From positions 2,686,501-2,750,500 of the forward strand of contig NZ_CP061204.1 of assembly GCF_014621775.1 (NCBI RefSeq): a stretch of 64,000 nucleotides of DNA, given 5' to 3'. Within the stretch, counting starts at the first letter, position 1, and each line of letters begins with the position of its first letter. The notes beneath the pieces are model-generated. The model ran no database searches. It had not been told where the DNA came from and saw only the letters and a program-made list of their open reading frames with translations. The stretch is from Stenotrophomonas sp. 169 (lineage in GTDB: Bacteria > Pseudomonadota > Gammaproteobacteria > Xanthomonadales > Xanthomonadaceae). Positions 40,802 through 50,154 of the stretch are shown here, one piece after another. The translations under genes were made by a program, and so were the position numbers.

Positions 40802-41002
40802 TCAGGGACCGGCCGGGCAAGGGCTGCCGATCGGCAGCCTTGCGAGCACCGCCCGCAGCAGTTTGTTGTCGTGGACGGACACATGTTGGACGCTGCGGTA
40901 CTCGCTGACCTCGGCACGAAAATCCTTCGCAGCTGAATTGGTGTTGGCCAACTCTTCGCGCACTATGCCGCGATCGAGCAGCGCTTGCAGACGACGCACG
41001 TA
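40802..41002 (-). pseudogene. Short phage-type remnant, possibly spanin-like
   Basis: A minus-strand frame encodes ALLDRGIVREELANTNSAAKD and HVSVHDNKLLRAVLARLPIG, a helical charged segment reminiscent of phage lysis accessory proteins, and ends at 40802. Its upstream part runs into the endolysin remnant on the other strand, so the start is lost or chimeric. Assignment is tentative. Confidence 0.3.
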
Positions 41003-41167
41003 CTCGATGTACTGGCCGACAAGGACGATCTGCTGTCGATAAGCCAACACGTCAACTTGGGCAACGCCGCCTGCAAGGCCACGCCGCAGGCGCTGAGCGA
41101 ACGCGGCGCCCGCACGCGCCCTGCGCTGTTGGCACTGGGTACGATGCCGGGCGCAGAGGGCTGGTAG
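41003..41167 (+). pseudogene. Partial second copy of the GH19 endolysin gene (3' end)
   Basis: Encodes VLADKDDLLSISQHVNLGN and onward to LGTMPGAEGW, nearly the same as the last 55 residues of the endolysin at 34705-35358 (three or four substitutions). It has no start of its own and joins unrelated sequence at about 41000. It is followed by the same GTAG composite as the complete copy. Confidence 0.9.
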
Positions 41168-41175
41168 AACGGCCG

Positions 41176-41250
41176 GTAGAGCCGACTTCAGTCGGCTGCC
41201 GTTGCGGCTGCTGCGATGTCGGACGGCAGCGGACTGAAGTCCGCTCTACC
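41176..41250. repeat. Second GTAG composite (short form)
   Basis: Facing GTAG palindromes at 41176-41199 and 41226-41250 identical in their stems to those at 35430-35540, but with a spacer that keeps only one CCGTTG unit and GCGGCTGCTGCGATG. It directly follows the endolysin remnant. Confidence 0.88.
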
Positions 41251-41283
41251 AGGCGGGTTTACACGGGGTCCGTCGCAGATTCC

Positions 41284-41371
41284 AGACATAAAAAAAGCCC
41301 TGATCAAGATCAGGGCTTTAGTCTGGAGGCCTGGGTCGGAATTGAACCGGCGTACGCGGCTTTGCAGGCCG
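41284..41371. repeat. Right direct repeat (attR-like), within tRNA-Cys
   Basis: Matches 36649-36736 in 86 of 88 positions. It includes the tRNA-Cys terminator (hairpin AAGCCCTGATC-AA-GATCAGGGCTT followed on the minus strand by a T-run) at 41290-41320 and the 3' half of the tRNA gene up to its anticodon stem. Confidence 0.93.
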
Positions 41372-41397
41372 CTGCATAACCACTCTGCCACCAGGCC
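41324..41397 (-). tRNA. tRNA-Cys (anticodon GCA)
   Basis: A 74-nt cloverleaf with encoded CCA, acceptor GGCCTGG/CCAGGCC, and anticodon loop CTGCAAA giving GCA. It is the intact chromosomal target of the island. Downstream terminator at 41290-41320. Confidence 0.95.
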
Positions 41398-41464
41398 GGT
41401 GTACAGCAACCAAGGATGCGAGACCCTGGTAAGACGAAGTTCCGTGTTGGAACCTGTCGGGATT

Positions 41465-41540
<76 letters not shown>

Positions 41541-41661
41541 GTGAGGCCGACATGCTACCGGATGACCCGGGACCACACCAGCGTTTTTCACGCTTCAACA
41601 CATCGTTTTTCCGTTGCAGGACGCTGACTAGCACCGCTGCCCCGCGTAGCCAGCGCGGGAG

Positions 41662-41684
41662 AAAAACAAAGCCCCTTCCGGGGC
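41662..41684 (-). terminator. Terminator after tRNA-Gly copy 2
   Basis: Hairpin GCCCC-TTCC-GGGGC read on the minus strand, followed by the complement of GAAAAACAAA, a T-rich tail. Confidence 0.65.
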
Positions 41685-41694
41685 CCGGTGAAAC

Positions 41695-41770
<76 letters not shown>

Positions 41771-41887
41771 GTTTTCTTCGACCTGCGCCGAAGAAGCGAT
41801 ATTGTGTCTAAAAACCTTCATCTCGTCAAGCCTGTTCATCTGCAATCGAACAGTCCGGATGCTGGTTTTCCAGCGCGGGATGCAGGC

Positions 41888-41916
41888 AAAAAAAAGAAGC
41901 CACGTGGGCTTCTTTT
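41888..41916 (-). terminator. Terminator after tRNA-Gly copy 3
   Basis: Stem AGAAGCCCAC / GTGGGCTTCT with minus-strand T-run (complement of AAAAAAAA at 41888-41895). Confidence 0.85.
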
Positions 41917-41924
41917 CGAAAACC

Positions 41925-42000
<76 letters not shown>

Positions 42001-42052
42001 TTGGGAGGCGGCATTCTACAGCAGCCAGCGCAGGAGTCAAGAAACGCGAAAA

Positions 42053-42080
42053 CAAAAAAAGAGGCCTTTCGGCCTCTTTT
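42053..42080 (-). terminator. Terminator after tRNA-Gly copy 4
   Basis: Stem AGAGGCC / GGCCTCT with a TTTC loop and minus-strand T-run (complement of AAAAAAA at 42054-42060). Confidence 0.85.
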
Positions 42081-42087
42081 CAGATTC

Positions 42088-42163
<76 letters not shown>

Positions 42164-42211
42164 TTGGGAGGCGGCATTTTACCTGTCTTCACATCGGTGT
42201 CAACAGGCTCG

Positions 42212-42835
42212 TCAGCCGCCTTTCTTCAATCGCGCCCGTTCGCGTGCCGCGCGTTCATCGGCGCGCAGGCTCGGCCAGGCGGCATGCAGATACTGCAGGC
42301 CCGAATACAGCGTCAGCATGGCGGCGATCGCCAGGGTCCAGTCGCCGATATGGAACACCGGCGGGCCCATCCAGATCGACTCGACCGGGGTGTTGGGCGC
42401 TACGGAATACAGCAGGCACAGCAAGGCCACCATCTGCGCGGTGGTCTTGACCTTGCCGATCATCGCCACGCGCACCTTCGCGCGCTGGCCCAGTTCCGCC
42501 ATCCACTCGCGCAGCGCGGACACGGCGATTTCTCGGCCGACGATCACCGCCGCCCAGAAGGCCATCCACGGGGTCGGGTGCCCCTGCACGATCAGGAACA
42601 GCGCCACGGCCACCATCAGCTTGTCAGCCACCGGGTCCAGGAACGCGCCGAACGCCGATTCCAGCTTGTAGCGCCGCGCGATCCAGCCATCCAGCCAGTC
42701 GGTGATCGCTGCCAAGCCGAACAGGGCCGCCGAGGCGAAGTTCGTCCATGTATAGGGAAGATAGAACACCAGCACCAGCACCGGGATCATCAGGATCCGC
42801 AGCAGTGTCAGCCAGGTGGGGAGGGTCAACGTCAT
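42212..42835 (-). CDS. pgsA: CDP-diacylglycerol-glycerol-3-phosphate 3-phosphatidyltransferase
   Basis: Inner-membrane enzyme committing lipid to phosphatidylglycerol. The 207 residues start MTLTLPTWLTLLRI and contain the CDP-alcohol phosphotransferase motif DWLDGWIARRYKLESAFGAF followed by LDPVADKL, the D-G-(x)2-A-R...G...D...D pattern. About five membrane helices. It follows uvrC (9 bp) in the common uvrC-pgsA order and is followed by tRNA-Gly genes, as in other gammaproteobacteria. Confidence 0.95.
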   Translation of the reverse strand: MTLTLPTWLTLLRILMIPVLVLVFYLPYTWTNFASAALFGLAAITDWLDGWIARRYKLESAFGAFLDPVADKLMVAVALFLIVQGHPTPWMAFWAAVIVGREIAVSALREWMAELGQRAKVRVAMIGKVKTTAQMVALLCLLYSVAPNTPVESIWMGPPVFHIGDWTLAIAAMLTLYSGLQYLHAAWPSLRADERAARERARLKKGG

Positions 42836-42844
42836 CAGATCTCT

Positions 42845-44686
42845 CTACTCGCCCGCCGCATTCGGCTCGGGCAGTCCATGAAGGTTAGCGTAGATACGGG
42901 CAGCGAGGGCATCGTTGATGCCCTCGACCTTGGCTATTTCCGACTCGCCTGCCGCCTTCAGGCCGACCAGTCCGCCAAAATGCTTGAGCAGGCTGGCCCG
43001 CCGCCGTGGGCCGATGCCGGCGATATCTTCCAGTTTGCTGGTCATCCGCGCTTTCTGGCGGCGGCCGCGATGGCCGGTGATGGCGAAGCGGTGCGCCTCA
43101 TCGCGCACCTGCTGGATGAACTGCAGGGCTGGCGAGGCTGCGCCCGGGCGCAGCTCGCGACCGTCGGGCAGCACCAGCGCTTCGTGTCCGGCGCGGCGTT
43201 CCGCCCCCTTGGCCACGCCCACCAGCAGCACGCCTTCCACGCCCAGGTCGGCCAGCGCTTCCTGCGCCTGGGTGAGCTGGCCAGCACCACCGTCGATCAA
43301 CAGCACATCCGGCAGCACGCCCTGCTCTTCCACCGCCCGGCGGAAGCGTCGGTCGATGGCCTGGCGCATGGCCGCATAGTCATCCCCCGGCTCGATGCCG
43401 GTGATGTTGAAACGGCGATACTGCGCTTTCACTGGACCGGCGGCGTCGAACACCACGCACGATGCCACCGTAGCCTCGCCCATGGTGTGGCTGATATCGA
43501 AACATTCCACCCGCTTCACCGGCTCGGCCAGGCCCAGCATCTCGCGCACGGCCTCGCTGCGCGCGTGCTGCGAATCCCGGCTGTTGAGCTCGGTGGCCAA
43601 GGTCAACTGCGCATTGCGGCTGGCCAGTTCCAGATACCCCGCGCGTTCGCCGCGGACGTTCCACTTCAACTGCACCTTGTGCTCGGCGGAGGCGGACAAC
43701 GCCACCTCCAGCAGGGACGCATCGGGAATTTCGCGGTCCAGCAGGATCTCGCGCGGCGGCTGGAATTCCACGTAGTACTGCGATACGAACGCGCCCAGCA
43801 CTTCGTCCGGGCTGTCTTCGCCATTGGTGCGCGGGAAGAACGGCCGCGTGCCCATGTTGCGGCCATCACGGAACGCCAGCAGCATCACGCAGGCCTGCGC
43901 TCCGCGCGTGGCCACCGCCAGCACGTCCAGGTCGGCCGCGCGGCCATCGACATATTGCCGGGTCTGCATGCTGCGCAGCGATTTGACCAGGTCACGCAAC
44001 CGCGCGGCCTGTTCGAATTCCAGCGACTCGCTGGCGGCCTGCATCTGTTCGCCCAGCTCGCGGGTCAGGTCATCACTCTTGCCTTCCAGGAACATGGACG
44101 CCCGGCGCACCGATTCGGCGTAGTCCTCGGCCGGCACCAGCTCTACGCACGGCGCACTGCAGCGACCGATCTGATACTGCAGGCAGGGCCGCGAGCGGTT
44201 GCGGAACACGCTGTCTTCGCAGCTGCGCAGCTTGAACAGCTTGTGCATCAGGTTCAGCGTTTCGCGCACGGCGGTGACGCCGGGATACGGGCCAAAGTAG
44301 CGGCCCGGCACCGCGCGCGGGCCGCGGTGCAGCGCAATGCGTGGCCACTGCTCGCGGGTCAGCAGGACATGCGGATAGGTCTTGTCATCGCGCAGCGACA
44401 CGTTGTAACGCGGCGACAGCGATTTGATCAGCTGGTTTTCCAGCAGCAGCGCTTCGCCTTCCGAGCGCGTGACCGTTACGTCCATCCTGACGATCTGCGA
44501 CAGCATCGACATGATGCGTGCGTTCTTCGGGCTGCCGTTGAAGTAGCTGCCGACGCGGTTGCGCAGCGCACGCGCCTTGCCCACGTACAGCAGCGCATCG
44601 TCGGCACCGTACATGCGGTAGACGCCGGGCGCGGTACTCAAGGCAGCGGCGAACGCCTTGCCATCAAAAGCGGGTACTTCGTTCAT
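42845..44686 (-). CDS. uvrC: Excinuclease ABC subunit C
   Basis: Makes both incisions in nucleotide excision repair. The start at 44686 gives 613 residues; a longer frame to 44983 overlaps the preceding gene and is not conserved. The GIY-YIG domain is GVYRMYGADDALLYVGKA, the UVR domain lies near residues 200-235, the RNase H-like domain contains ECFDISHTMGEATVAS and LLIDGGAGQL, and the C-terminal helix-hairpin-helix includes IAGIGPRRRASLLKHFGG. The stop of the upstream gene overlaps its start (ATGA). Confidence 0.96.
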   Translation of the reverse strand: MNEVPAFDGKAFAAALSTAPGVYRMYGADDALLYVGKARALRNRVGSYFNGSPKNARIMSMLSQIVRMDVTVTRSEGEALLLENQLIKSLSPRYNVSLRDDKTYPHVLLTREQWPRIALHRGPRAVPGRYFGPYPGVTAVRETLNLMHKLFKLRSCEDSVFRNRSRPCLQYQIGRCSAPCVELVPAEDYAESVRRASMFLEGKSDDLTRELGEQMQAASESLEFEQAARLRDLVKSLRSMQTRQYVDGRAADLDVLAVATRGAQACVMLLAFRDGRNMGTRPFFPRTNGEDSPDEVLGAFVSQYYVEFQPPREILLDREIPDASLLEVALSASAEHKVQLKWNVRGERAGYLELASRNAQLTLATELNSRDSQHARSEAVREMLGLAEPVKRVECFDISHTMGEATVASCVVFDAAGPVKAQYRRFNITGIEPGDDYAAMRQAIDRRFRRAVEEQGVLPDVLLIDGGAGQLTQAQEALADLGVEGVLLVGVAKGAERRAGHEALVLPDGRELRPGAASPALQFIQQVRDEAHRFAITGHRGRRQKARMTSKLEDIAGIGPRRRASLLKHFGGLVGLKAAGESEIAKVEGINDALAARIYANLHGLPEPNAAGE

Positions 44687-46095
44687 TCGGTGATCGGCAC
44701 TTCGCTCAGCACGCCACTGGCGGGGTCCAGACGCAGCACGGCATGTGCATCGGTTTCGGCGATCCATACCGCGCCTGCGCCGGCCGCCAGCCCCGCCGGC
44801 CCATGCAGCCGCCGTGGCAGCGCCTGGGTCAGCAGCTCGCCACCGCCCAGCCGCAGCGTGCGCAGCCGCCCGTTGCCGGTATCGGCGATCCACAGCAGCG
44901 GCGCATCCGGGCTCAGTGCGATGGCCTGCGGGAACTGCAGGCTGGCCTGCTCGCGCGGGCCGTCCTCGGCACCGTGGCTCCACATGCCCTGCCCCACCAG
45001 CGTCTGCACCAGGTCACCGCGCAACTGCAGCGACCGGACCGACGACCCCAGCGCATCGGCCACGTACAGTGCCTGCTGCACTACCGCCAGGGCGGTAGGC
45101 TGGGCAAACGCCGCCACGTTTCCGGCGCCGTCGCGCTGATCGATGATCCCGCTCCCGGCGCGCCGCTGCAGGCGTCGCTGGCCGAGGTGATAGCTCCATA
45201 TCCGGTTGTCACCGGCCATGGCGATGTGCAGTTCGTTGTCGGCCAGAGCAAGGCCGATGGGGTGATTGAGCTGCGAGGACCGCGGATCGCTCAGCTCGCC
45301 CTCCACCGGCTCGCCGCAGCGCCCGTTGCCACACAACGTGTCGACCTGGCCGGTGATGATGTTGATGCGCCGCAGGGCATGGTTGCCGGTATCGGCGACG
45401 TACAGGCATTCACGCTCCACCACCAAGGCCTGCGGGCGGTTGAACGCCGCCTCCTGCGCGCCGCCATCCATCAGGTCGGCGGTGCCTTGGCCGAACTGGC
45501 GCAGCACACGGCCGCCATGGCTGCATTCGAGGATGCGGTGGTGTCCCGTGTCGGCGATGTACAGCCGCTCGGTGGTTACCGCCAGGCCGGTGGGAAAGCA
45601 CAGCGGCACGCGGGGCTCTGGATTCAACTCACGCAGCGGCGCGATATCGGCGGCCTGCGCGCCAGCACACAGCTCGTTCAGGCAGCGATCCAGCTCGCCG
45701 GGCTGCCCCAGTCCGACCAGTCGGCCACTCTCGCGGCCATAGACATCCATCATCACCATCGTCGGCCACGCGGTCACGCCGAACCGGCGCCAGCCATCCC
45801 AATCGCTGTCGAGCAGTGCGATCGAGCTCAGCCCTTGCCGCCGTAGCAGCTTCAGCGATGCCGCCTGGTCCCGTTCGAAATCGAAGCGCGGCACCTGCAG
45901 TACCAGCACCTGCAGGCGGCCCGGGTTGCGCGACTGCCAGTTGGCCACTTCGGCCAGACGCTGCGCGCACCAGACCGACGCCGCGTTGACGAACAGCAGC
46001 GCCAGCGGTCGGCCACGCAGTTCGCTCAAGGTGGCCGGCGCAGCATTCAGCCACGTGGCGAATTCGGGGAGATCCTGGACGGGTTGGGCATTCAT
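44683..46095 (-). CDS. Thioredoxin-like + NHL-repeat protein (NHLRC2-like)
   Basis: A 470-residue protein with a thioredoxin-like domain (residues about 20-140) followed by a six-bladed NHL propeller. NHL repeats are seen as PTGLAVTTERLYIADTGHHRI, PQALVVERECLYVADTGNHAL and ALSPDAPLLWIADTGNGRL (shortened). This domain order is that of animal NHLRC2. The redox motif is degenerate: VWCAQRL has a single cysteine instead of CxxC, so classical disulfide exchange is unlikely. No signal peptide; probably cytoplasmic. Lies between kdsB and uvrC with a 4-bp overlap onto uvrC. Confidence 0.85.
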   Translation of the reverse strand: MNAQPVQDLPEFATWLNAAPATLSELRGRPLALLFVNAASVWCAQRLAEVANWQSRNPGRLQVLVLQVPRFDFERDQAASLKLLRRQGLSSIALLDSDWDGWRRFGVTAWPTMVMMDVYGRESGRLVGLGQPGELDRCLNELCAGAQAADIAPLRELNPEPRVPLCFPTGLAVTTERLYIADTGHHRILECSHGGRVLRQFGQGTADLMDGGAQEAAFNRPQALVVERECLYVADTGNHALRRINIITGQVDTLCGNGRCGEPVEGELSDPRSSQLNHPIGLALADNELHIAMAGDNRIWSYHLGQRRLQRRAGSGIIDQRDGAGNVAAFAQPTALAVVQQALYVADALGSSVRSLQLRGDLVQTLVGQGMWSHGAEDGPREQASLQFPQAIALSPDAPLLWIADTGNGRLRTLRLGGGELLTQALPRRLHGPAGLAAGAGAVWIAETDAHAVLRLDPASGVLSEVPITE

Positions 46096-46159
46096 GCGCT
46101 GATTATGCCGGAGACCGTGTCATGCAATCGTTGTGCCCCCAGACCCTGCCGGCCAAGCC

Positions 46160-46930
46160 TCACGCCTGGCCGGCGGCCAGCAGTGCTTCGGCCCGCGCCA
46201 GGTCTTCCGGCGTATCGATGCCCGGCGGGAACGGGGCCGGTGACAACGCCACGCTGATCGGAAAACCTGCCTCCAGCACGCGCAGCTGCTCCAGATTCTC
46301 GACCTGCTCCAGCGTTCCCGGCGGCATCGCCGCGAACTGCTGCAGGAAGCGGGCGCGGTAGCCGTAGATGCCGATATGACGCAGCCAGCGGTGACCGTCC
46401 GGCAGCACCTCGCGGCTGCGCGCAAAGCCATCGCGGTGCCAGGCGATCGGCGCGCGGCTGAAGTACATCGCCTCGTTGCGCACGTTGCGTACCAGCTTGA
46501 CCACGTTGGGGTCGAACAGGGTTTCGGCGTCCTCCACAAGGGTCGCCAGGGTAGACATCGGTGCCTGGCCATCGCCCAGCGCCTCGGCCACGGCGCGGAT
46601 GCCGGCTGCCGGCGCGAAGGGCTCATCGCCCTGCAGGTTGACCACCACCGTGTCATCGGCCCAGCCGGCGATCCGCGCGCACTCGGCCAGCCGGTCGGTT
46701 CCCGATGCATGCGCGGCGTCAGTCATGGCCACGTTGACGTCGGCCAGCCCGCCCAGCGCATCGGCGATGCGCGTGTCATCGGTGGCGACCCAGACTTCGC
46801 GCGCACCGGCCAGCAGCGCGCGTCGCGCCACATGCAGCACCAGGGGCTCGCCACCCAGCAGCCGCAGCGGCTTGCCGGGCAGGCGCGATGCCGCATAGCG
46901 GGCGGGAATGGCGACGACGAAGTCAGTCAT
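46160..46930 (-). CDS. kdsB: 3-deoxy-manno-octulosonate (KDO) cytidylyltransferase
   Basis: Activates KDO as CMP-KDO for LPS assembly. The start at 46930 ([22 protein letters not shown]) gives 256 residues; motifs include [20 protein letters not shown] and the [15 protein letters not shown] segment. It follows lpxK by 34 bp on the same strand and works in the same pathway as kdsA at 11.9 kb. Confidence 0.95.
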   Translation of the reverse strand: MTDFVVAIPARYAASRLPGKPLRLLGGEPLVLHVARRALLAGAREVWVATDDTRIADALGGLADVNVAMTDAAHASGTDRLAECARIAGWADDTVVVNLQGDEPFAPAAGIRAVAEALGDGQAPMSTLATLVEDAETLFDPNVVKLVRNVRNEAMYFSRAPIAWHRDGFARSREVLPDGHRWLRHIGIYGYRARFLQQFAAMPPGTLEQVENLEQLRVLEAGFPISVALSPAPFPPGIDTPEDLARAEALLAAGQA

Positions 46931-46964
46931 GGGAGCAGTCCTTTCAGGCAGTTCATGCGGCACA

Positions 46965-47984
46965 TCAGCCCGCACGCAGTTTCTCGAGGCGATCGGTCAA
47001 TGCCACCCAGAAGGCAGCAGGCAGGTCGGCCTGCAGCGGCACCGCGAAATGCCAGTCGTTGGCGAACGCGCGGCACTTCACCGCGTCTTTTTCGGTCATC
47101 AGGATCGGCAGCTCACTGCCGAAGCGCAGATCAGCGGCCTGGTAGGCGTGATGATCGGCGAAGGCATGCGGCACCACACCGATGCGCGCGGCACGCAGCA
47201 TGTCGAAGAAGCGCTGCGGATTGGCGATGCCGGCCACCGCATGTACGCGCTGTCCGGCGAAATGAGAAAGTGCACGCAGGCGCCCCCCCACCAACGGCTG
47301 GGCGCTGTCGATGCGCAGGCTCATCGCCCATTGGCCGAAACCGCAGGCGCTTTCCGCTGCTTCACCGCTGCTTGAGCCGAGATTGACGACGCGGAAATCG
47401 CATTCCGACGCGCGGGCCACCGGCTCGCGCAAGGGGCCGGCAGGCAGCAGGCGGCCGTTGCCATAGCGACGCTGGGCGTCGATGACTTCGATCTCGATGT
47501 CGCGCGCCAGGCGGTAATGCTGAAGGCCGTCATCGCAGACGATGACATCGCAGCCGGCATCCACCAGGGCTTTGCCGGCAGCCACCCGATCACGGTCCAC
47601 GCGTACCGGCGCGCCGGTTTTCCAGGCGATCAGCACCGGTTCGTCACCGCCCAGATCGGTGGGCGTATCGGCGTCCACCCAGCGCGCGGTCTCGGCCGCG
47701 TCGCGGCCATAGCCACGACTCGCCACGCCCGGCTTCCATCCCGCATCGCGCAGGCGCTGTACCAGCGCGATGGTCAGGGGCGTCTTGCCGGTGCCACCGG
47801 CGGTGATGTTGCCCACCACGATCACCGGCACCGGCAGGCTGTGCTGCTTCAGCCAGCCGCGCCGGAACAGCCGTCGACGCAGCCCGGTCACCGCCGCATA
47901 CACGGGGCTGAGCAGGCGCATGCCGAACGGAATCGTCGAGCCGTCGTACCAGTAAACCGGTGTCTGCGTACCTTTGCCGGACAT
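46965..47984 (-). CDS. lpxK: Tetraacyldisaccharide 4'-kinase
   Basis: Adds the 4' phosphate of lipid A at the inner membrane. The 339 residues contain the P-loop [18 protein letters not shown] after an N-terminal hydrophobic [17 protein letters not shown] segment; the [16 protein letters not shown] motif (Walker B-like) and [14 protein letters not shown] follow. It overlaps the end of msbA by 1 bp (TGATG), the widely conserved msbA-lpxK order. Confidence 0.95.
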   Translation of the reverse strand: MSGKGTQTPVYWYDGSTIPFGMRLLSPVYAAVTGLRRRLFRRGWLKQHSLPVPVIVVGNITAGGTGKTPLTIALVQRLRDAGWKPGVASRGYGRDAAETARWVDADTPTDLGGDEPVLIAWKTGAPVRVDRDRVAAGKALVDAGCDVIVCDDGLQHYRLARDIEIEVIDAQRRYGNGRLLPAGPLREPVARASECDFRVVNLGSSSGEAAESACGFGQWAMSLRIDSAQPLVGGRLRALSHFAGQRVHAVAGIANPQRFFDMLRAARIGVVPHAFADHHAYQAADLRFGSELPILMTEKDAVKCRAFANDWHFAVPLQADLPAAFWVALTDRLEKLRAG

Positions 47985-49732
47985 CAGGCCTGCCTTTCGC
48001 GGAACTGCATCTTGTACAGATGCTCGTACAGGCCACCCATCGCCAACAGTTCGACGTGGGTACCCCGTTCGACGATGCGTCCCTGGTCCATCACCAGCAC
48101 CTGGTCTGCGTGCTCGATGGTGGACAGGCGGTGCGCGATCACCAGCGTGGTGCGGTCCGGCATCAGGCGCTGCAGGGCGTCCTGCACCAGCCGCTCGGAT
48201 TCGTTGTCCAGTGCCGCAGTGGCCTCGTCCAGGATCAGGATAGGCGCATCACGCAGGATCGCGCGGGCGATCGCCAGGCGCTGGCGCTGGCCACCCGACA
48301 GCAGTGCACCGTTTTCGCCGACTGGCGTCTGCAGCTGCTGCGGCAGGCGGGCGATGAACTCCCAGGCGTTGGCTGCCTCTGCGGCGCTGCGGATCTGTTC
48401 TTCGCTGGCATCCATGCCGTAGGCGATGTTGGCCCCGATGGTGTCATCGAACAGCATCACCTTCTGCCCCACCATCGCCACCTGCCGACGCAGGTCGGCC
48501 AGCGGGTAGTCGTCCAGCGATACGCCATCCAGCGTGATGCGTCCGCCACTGGGCTCGTAGAAGCGCGGCACCAGGCGGATCAGGCTGGTCTTGCCACTGC
48601 CCGAGCGGCCGACCACGGCGGTCACCGTACCGGGTGCCGCGACGAAGCTGATGTCATCCAGCGCCGTGCCGGCATCTTCGCGATAACGCAGCATCACGTG
48701 CTCGAACGCCAGCTCGCCGCGCGCCCGGCCGATGTGCTGGTTGCCCTTGTCACGCTCCACCGGCATATCGAGGATGGAGAACAGACGTTCGGCGGCGGCC
48801 ACGCCGCGCGAAATCGACGTCTGCACGCTGGTCAAGCGCCGCAGCGACGGAATGATGGCCATCATCGAGGTCATCAGGCCCATGAACTGGCCGGCATTGA
48901 GCTTGCCCACCAGCGCCTCGCGCGTGGCGACCCAGACGATCACTGCCAGCGCCAGCGCCGCCAGGAACTGCACGGTGCTGGAAGCGAACGCGCGCGTGGT
49001 CTCCACCTTCATGTTCAAGCCGAGCATGCGGTTGGCCAGCCGCGCATAGCGGCTGATCTCCAGCTGCTGCGTGCCATGCACCTTCACTTCCTGCTGTGCG
49101 GCCAGGGACTGTTCGGCCGTGGCCGCCATGGTGCCCATGCCGTCCTGGATGCCGCGACTGATGCGCCGGTAGCGCTTGCCCACGAAGGACACGATGACCC
49201 CGATAAGCGGCACCACCACCAGCATCGCCACGGTCACCTTGACACTCATCTGCAGCATCACCACCAGCATCGCGATGATGGTCAGGGTGTCGGCCACCAG
49301 CGTCTTCAGCGCATCCGCACTGGCCTGGGTGACCTGCTCGGTGTCGAAGTTCAGGCGACTGACCATCACCGGCGTGGCTTCGGTATCAAAGTGCGACGAC
49401 GGCAGGTGCAGGTACTTGTCCAACACCTGCTCGCGCAGGTCGCGCACCACGCTGCGTCCGGTGCGTGCCAGCGTGTAATCGCTGACCAGCGTGGCCAGGC
49501 TGCGCATCATGAACAAGCCAAGGATGGTCAGCGGCAGGATCACCGCCATGCGCGGTTCCGGGTTGACGAAGCCCCGATTGACCAGCGGCTCCATCAGCTT
49601 GGTGAAGTGATAGCCGGCCAGGGCTTCAACCACCATGGCCACCACGGCAGCCACCATGAACACCCAATAGGCGCGTGTGTAGCCCAGCAGGCGTTTGTAG
49701 ATCGGCCAGACGGGCGCGTGTGTGGAACTCAT
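47984..49732 (-). CDS. msbA: Lipid A export ATP-binding/permease protein MsbA
   Basis: ABC half-transporter that flips lipid A-core across the inner membrane. The 582 residues comprise six membrane helices and an ATPase domain with Walker [15 protein letters not shown], the Q-loop, signature [16 protein letters not shown] and Walker [13 protein letters not shown]. Located between exbD (4-bp overlap) and lpxK (1-bp overlap), so the unit is tightly coupled. Confidence 0.95.
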   Translation of the reverse strand: MSSTHAPVWPIYKRLLGYTRAYWVFMVAAVVAMVVEALAGYHFTKLMEPLVNRGFVNPEPRMAVILPLTILGLFMMRSLATLVSDYTLARTGRSVVRDLREQVLDKYLHLPSSHFDTEATPVMVSRLNFDTEQVTQASADALKTLVADTLTIIAMLVVMLQMSVKVTVAMLVVVPLIGVIVSFVGKRYRRISRGIQDGMGTMAATAEQSLAAQQEVKVHGTQQLEISRYARLANRMLGLNMKVETTRAFASSTVQFLAALALAVIVWVATREALVGKLNAGQFMGLMTSMMAIIPSLRRLTSVQTSISRGVAAAERLFSILDMPVERDKGNQHIGRARGELAFEHVMLRYREDAGTALDDISFVAAPGTVTAVVGRSGSGKTSLIRLVPRFYEPSGGRITLDGVSLDDYPLADLRRQVAMVGQKVMLFDDTIGANIAYGMDASEEQIRSAAEAANAWEFIARLPQQLQTPVGENGALLSGGQRQRLAIARAILRDAPILILDEATAALDNESERLVQDALQRLMPDRTTLVIAHRLSTIEHADQVLVMDQGRIVERGTHVELLAMGGLYEHLYKMQFRERQA

Positions 49733-50151
49733 TGACGCACCTCGGGAGCGGTCGCGATGGAAATCCTGCGGAAGCCAAGCTGGCCCAGCGCATCCTGCGC
49801 GGTGACCACGGCCTGGTAGGGAGTACGTGCATCGGCGCGCAGCAGCACCGACTGCGTGCGGTCTTCACCGGCAACGCTGGCGATGGTCTGCTTGACCGAC
49901 TCCACGTCGGTGCGCAGCACTTCCTGATCGTTGACGAAGTAACGGCCGTCGGCATTGATGAGAATGCTCAGCGCGCGCGGCGGCTCGCTGTTGGCCTGCT
50001 GGCTAGCATGCGGCAGCTGCACCTGCAGCGTGGACCGCGCATCGAAGGTGGTGGTGACCACGAAGAAGATGATCAGCACCAGGATCACGTCGATCAGCGG
50101 CACCAGGTCGATGTGCGGCTCATCGGCGGCACGGTCGTTGCGGATGCGCAT
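49729..50151 (-). CDS. exbD: ExbD/TolR-family energy-transducing protein
   Basis: A 140-residue bitopic protein with one N-terminal membrane helix (IDLVPLIDVILVLIIFFVVTT) that carries the conserved Asp of ExbD/TolR proton channels, then a periplasmic domain. It pairs with the ExbB-like gene 3 bp upstream and overlaps msbA downstream. This ExbBD pair next to msbA is typical of many Proteobacteria and its dedicated partner is not certain. Confidence 0.93.
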   Translation of the reverse strand: MRIRNDRAADEPHIDLVPLIDVILVLIIFFVVTTTFDARSTLQVQLPHASQQANSEPPRALSILINADGRYFVNDQEVLRTDVESVKQTIASVAGEDRTQSVLLRADARTPYQAVVTAQDALGQLGFRRISIATAPEVRQ

Positions 50152-50154
50152 CCG

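Larger units (their letters stand above)
36649..41371. mobile_element. Degenerate genomic island integrated at tRNA-Cys
   Basis: Bounded by 88-bp direct repeats, the right one within an intact tRNA-Cys gene; this is the standard outcome of tyrosine-integrase insertion into the 3' half of a tRNA. One repeat plus cargo is 4635 bp. Contents: DUF262 gene, nucleotidyltransferase gene, frameshifted gene, unknown gene, SRAP pseudogene, Dam fragment, endolysin remnant and GTAG composite. No integrase or excisionase is visible. The left 2 kb is clearly AT-richer than the rest of the window, in keeping with horizontal transfer; the right part is GC-rich phage-type sequence. Confidence 0.85.

Noticed and set aside
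42164..45139. 991-codon plus-strand frame
   Set aside because: Antisense to pgsA and uvrC; composition typical of a shadow frame, and it also covers the fourth tRNA-Gly boundary.
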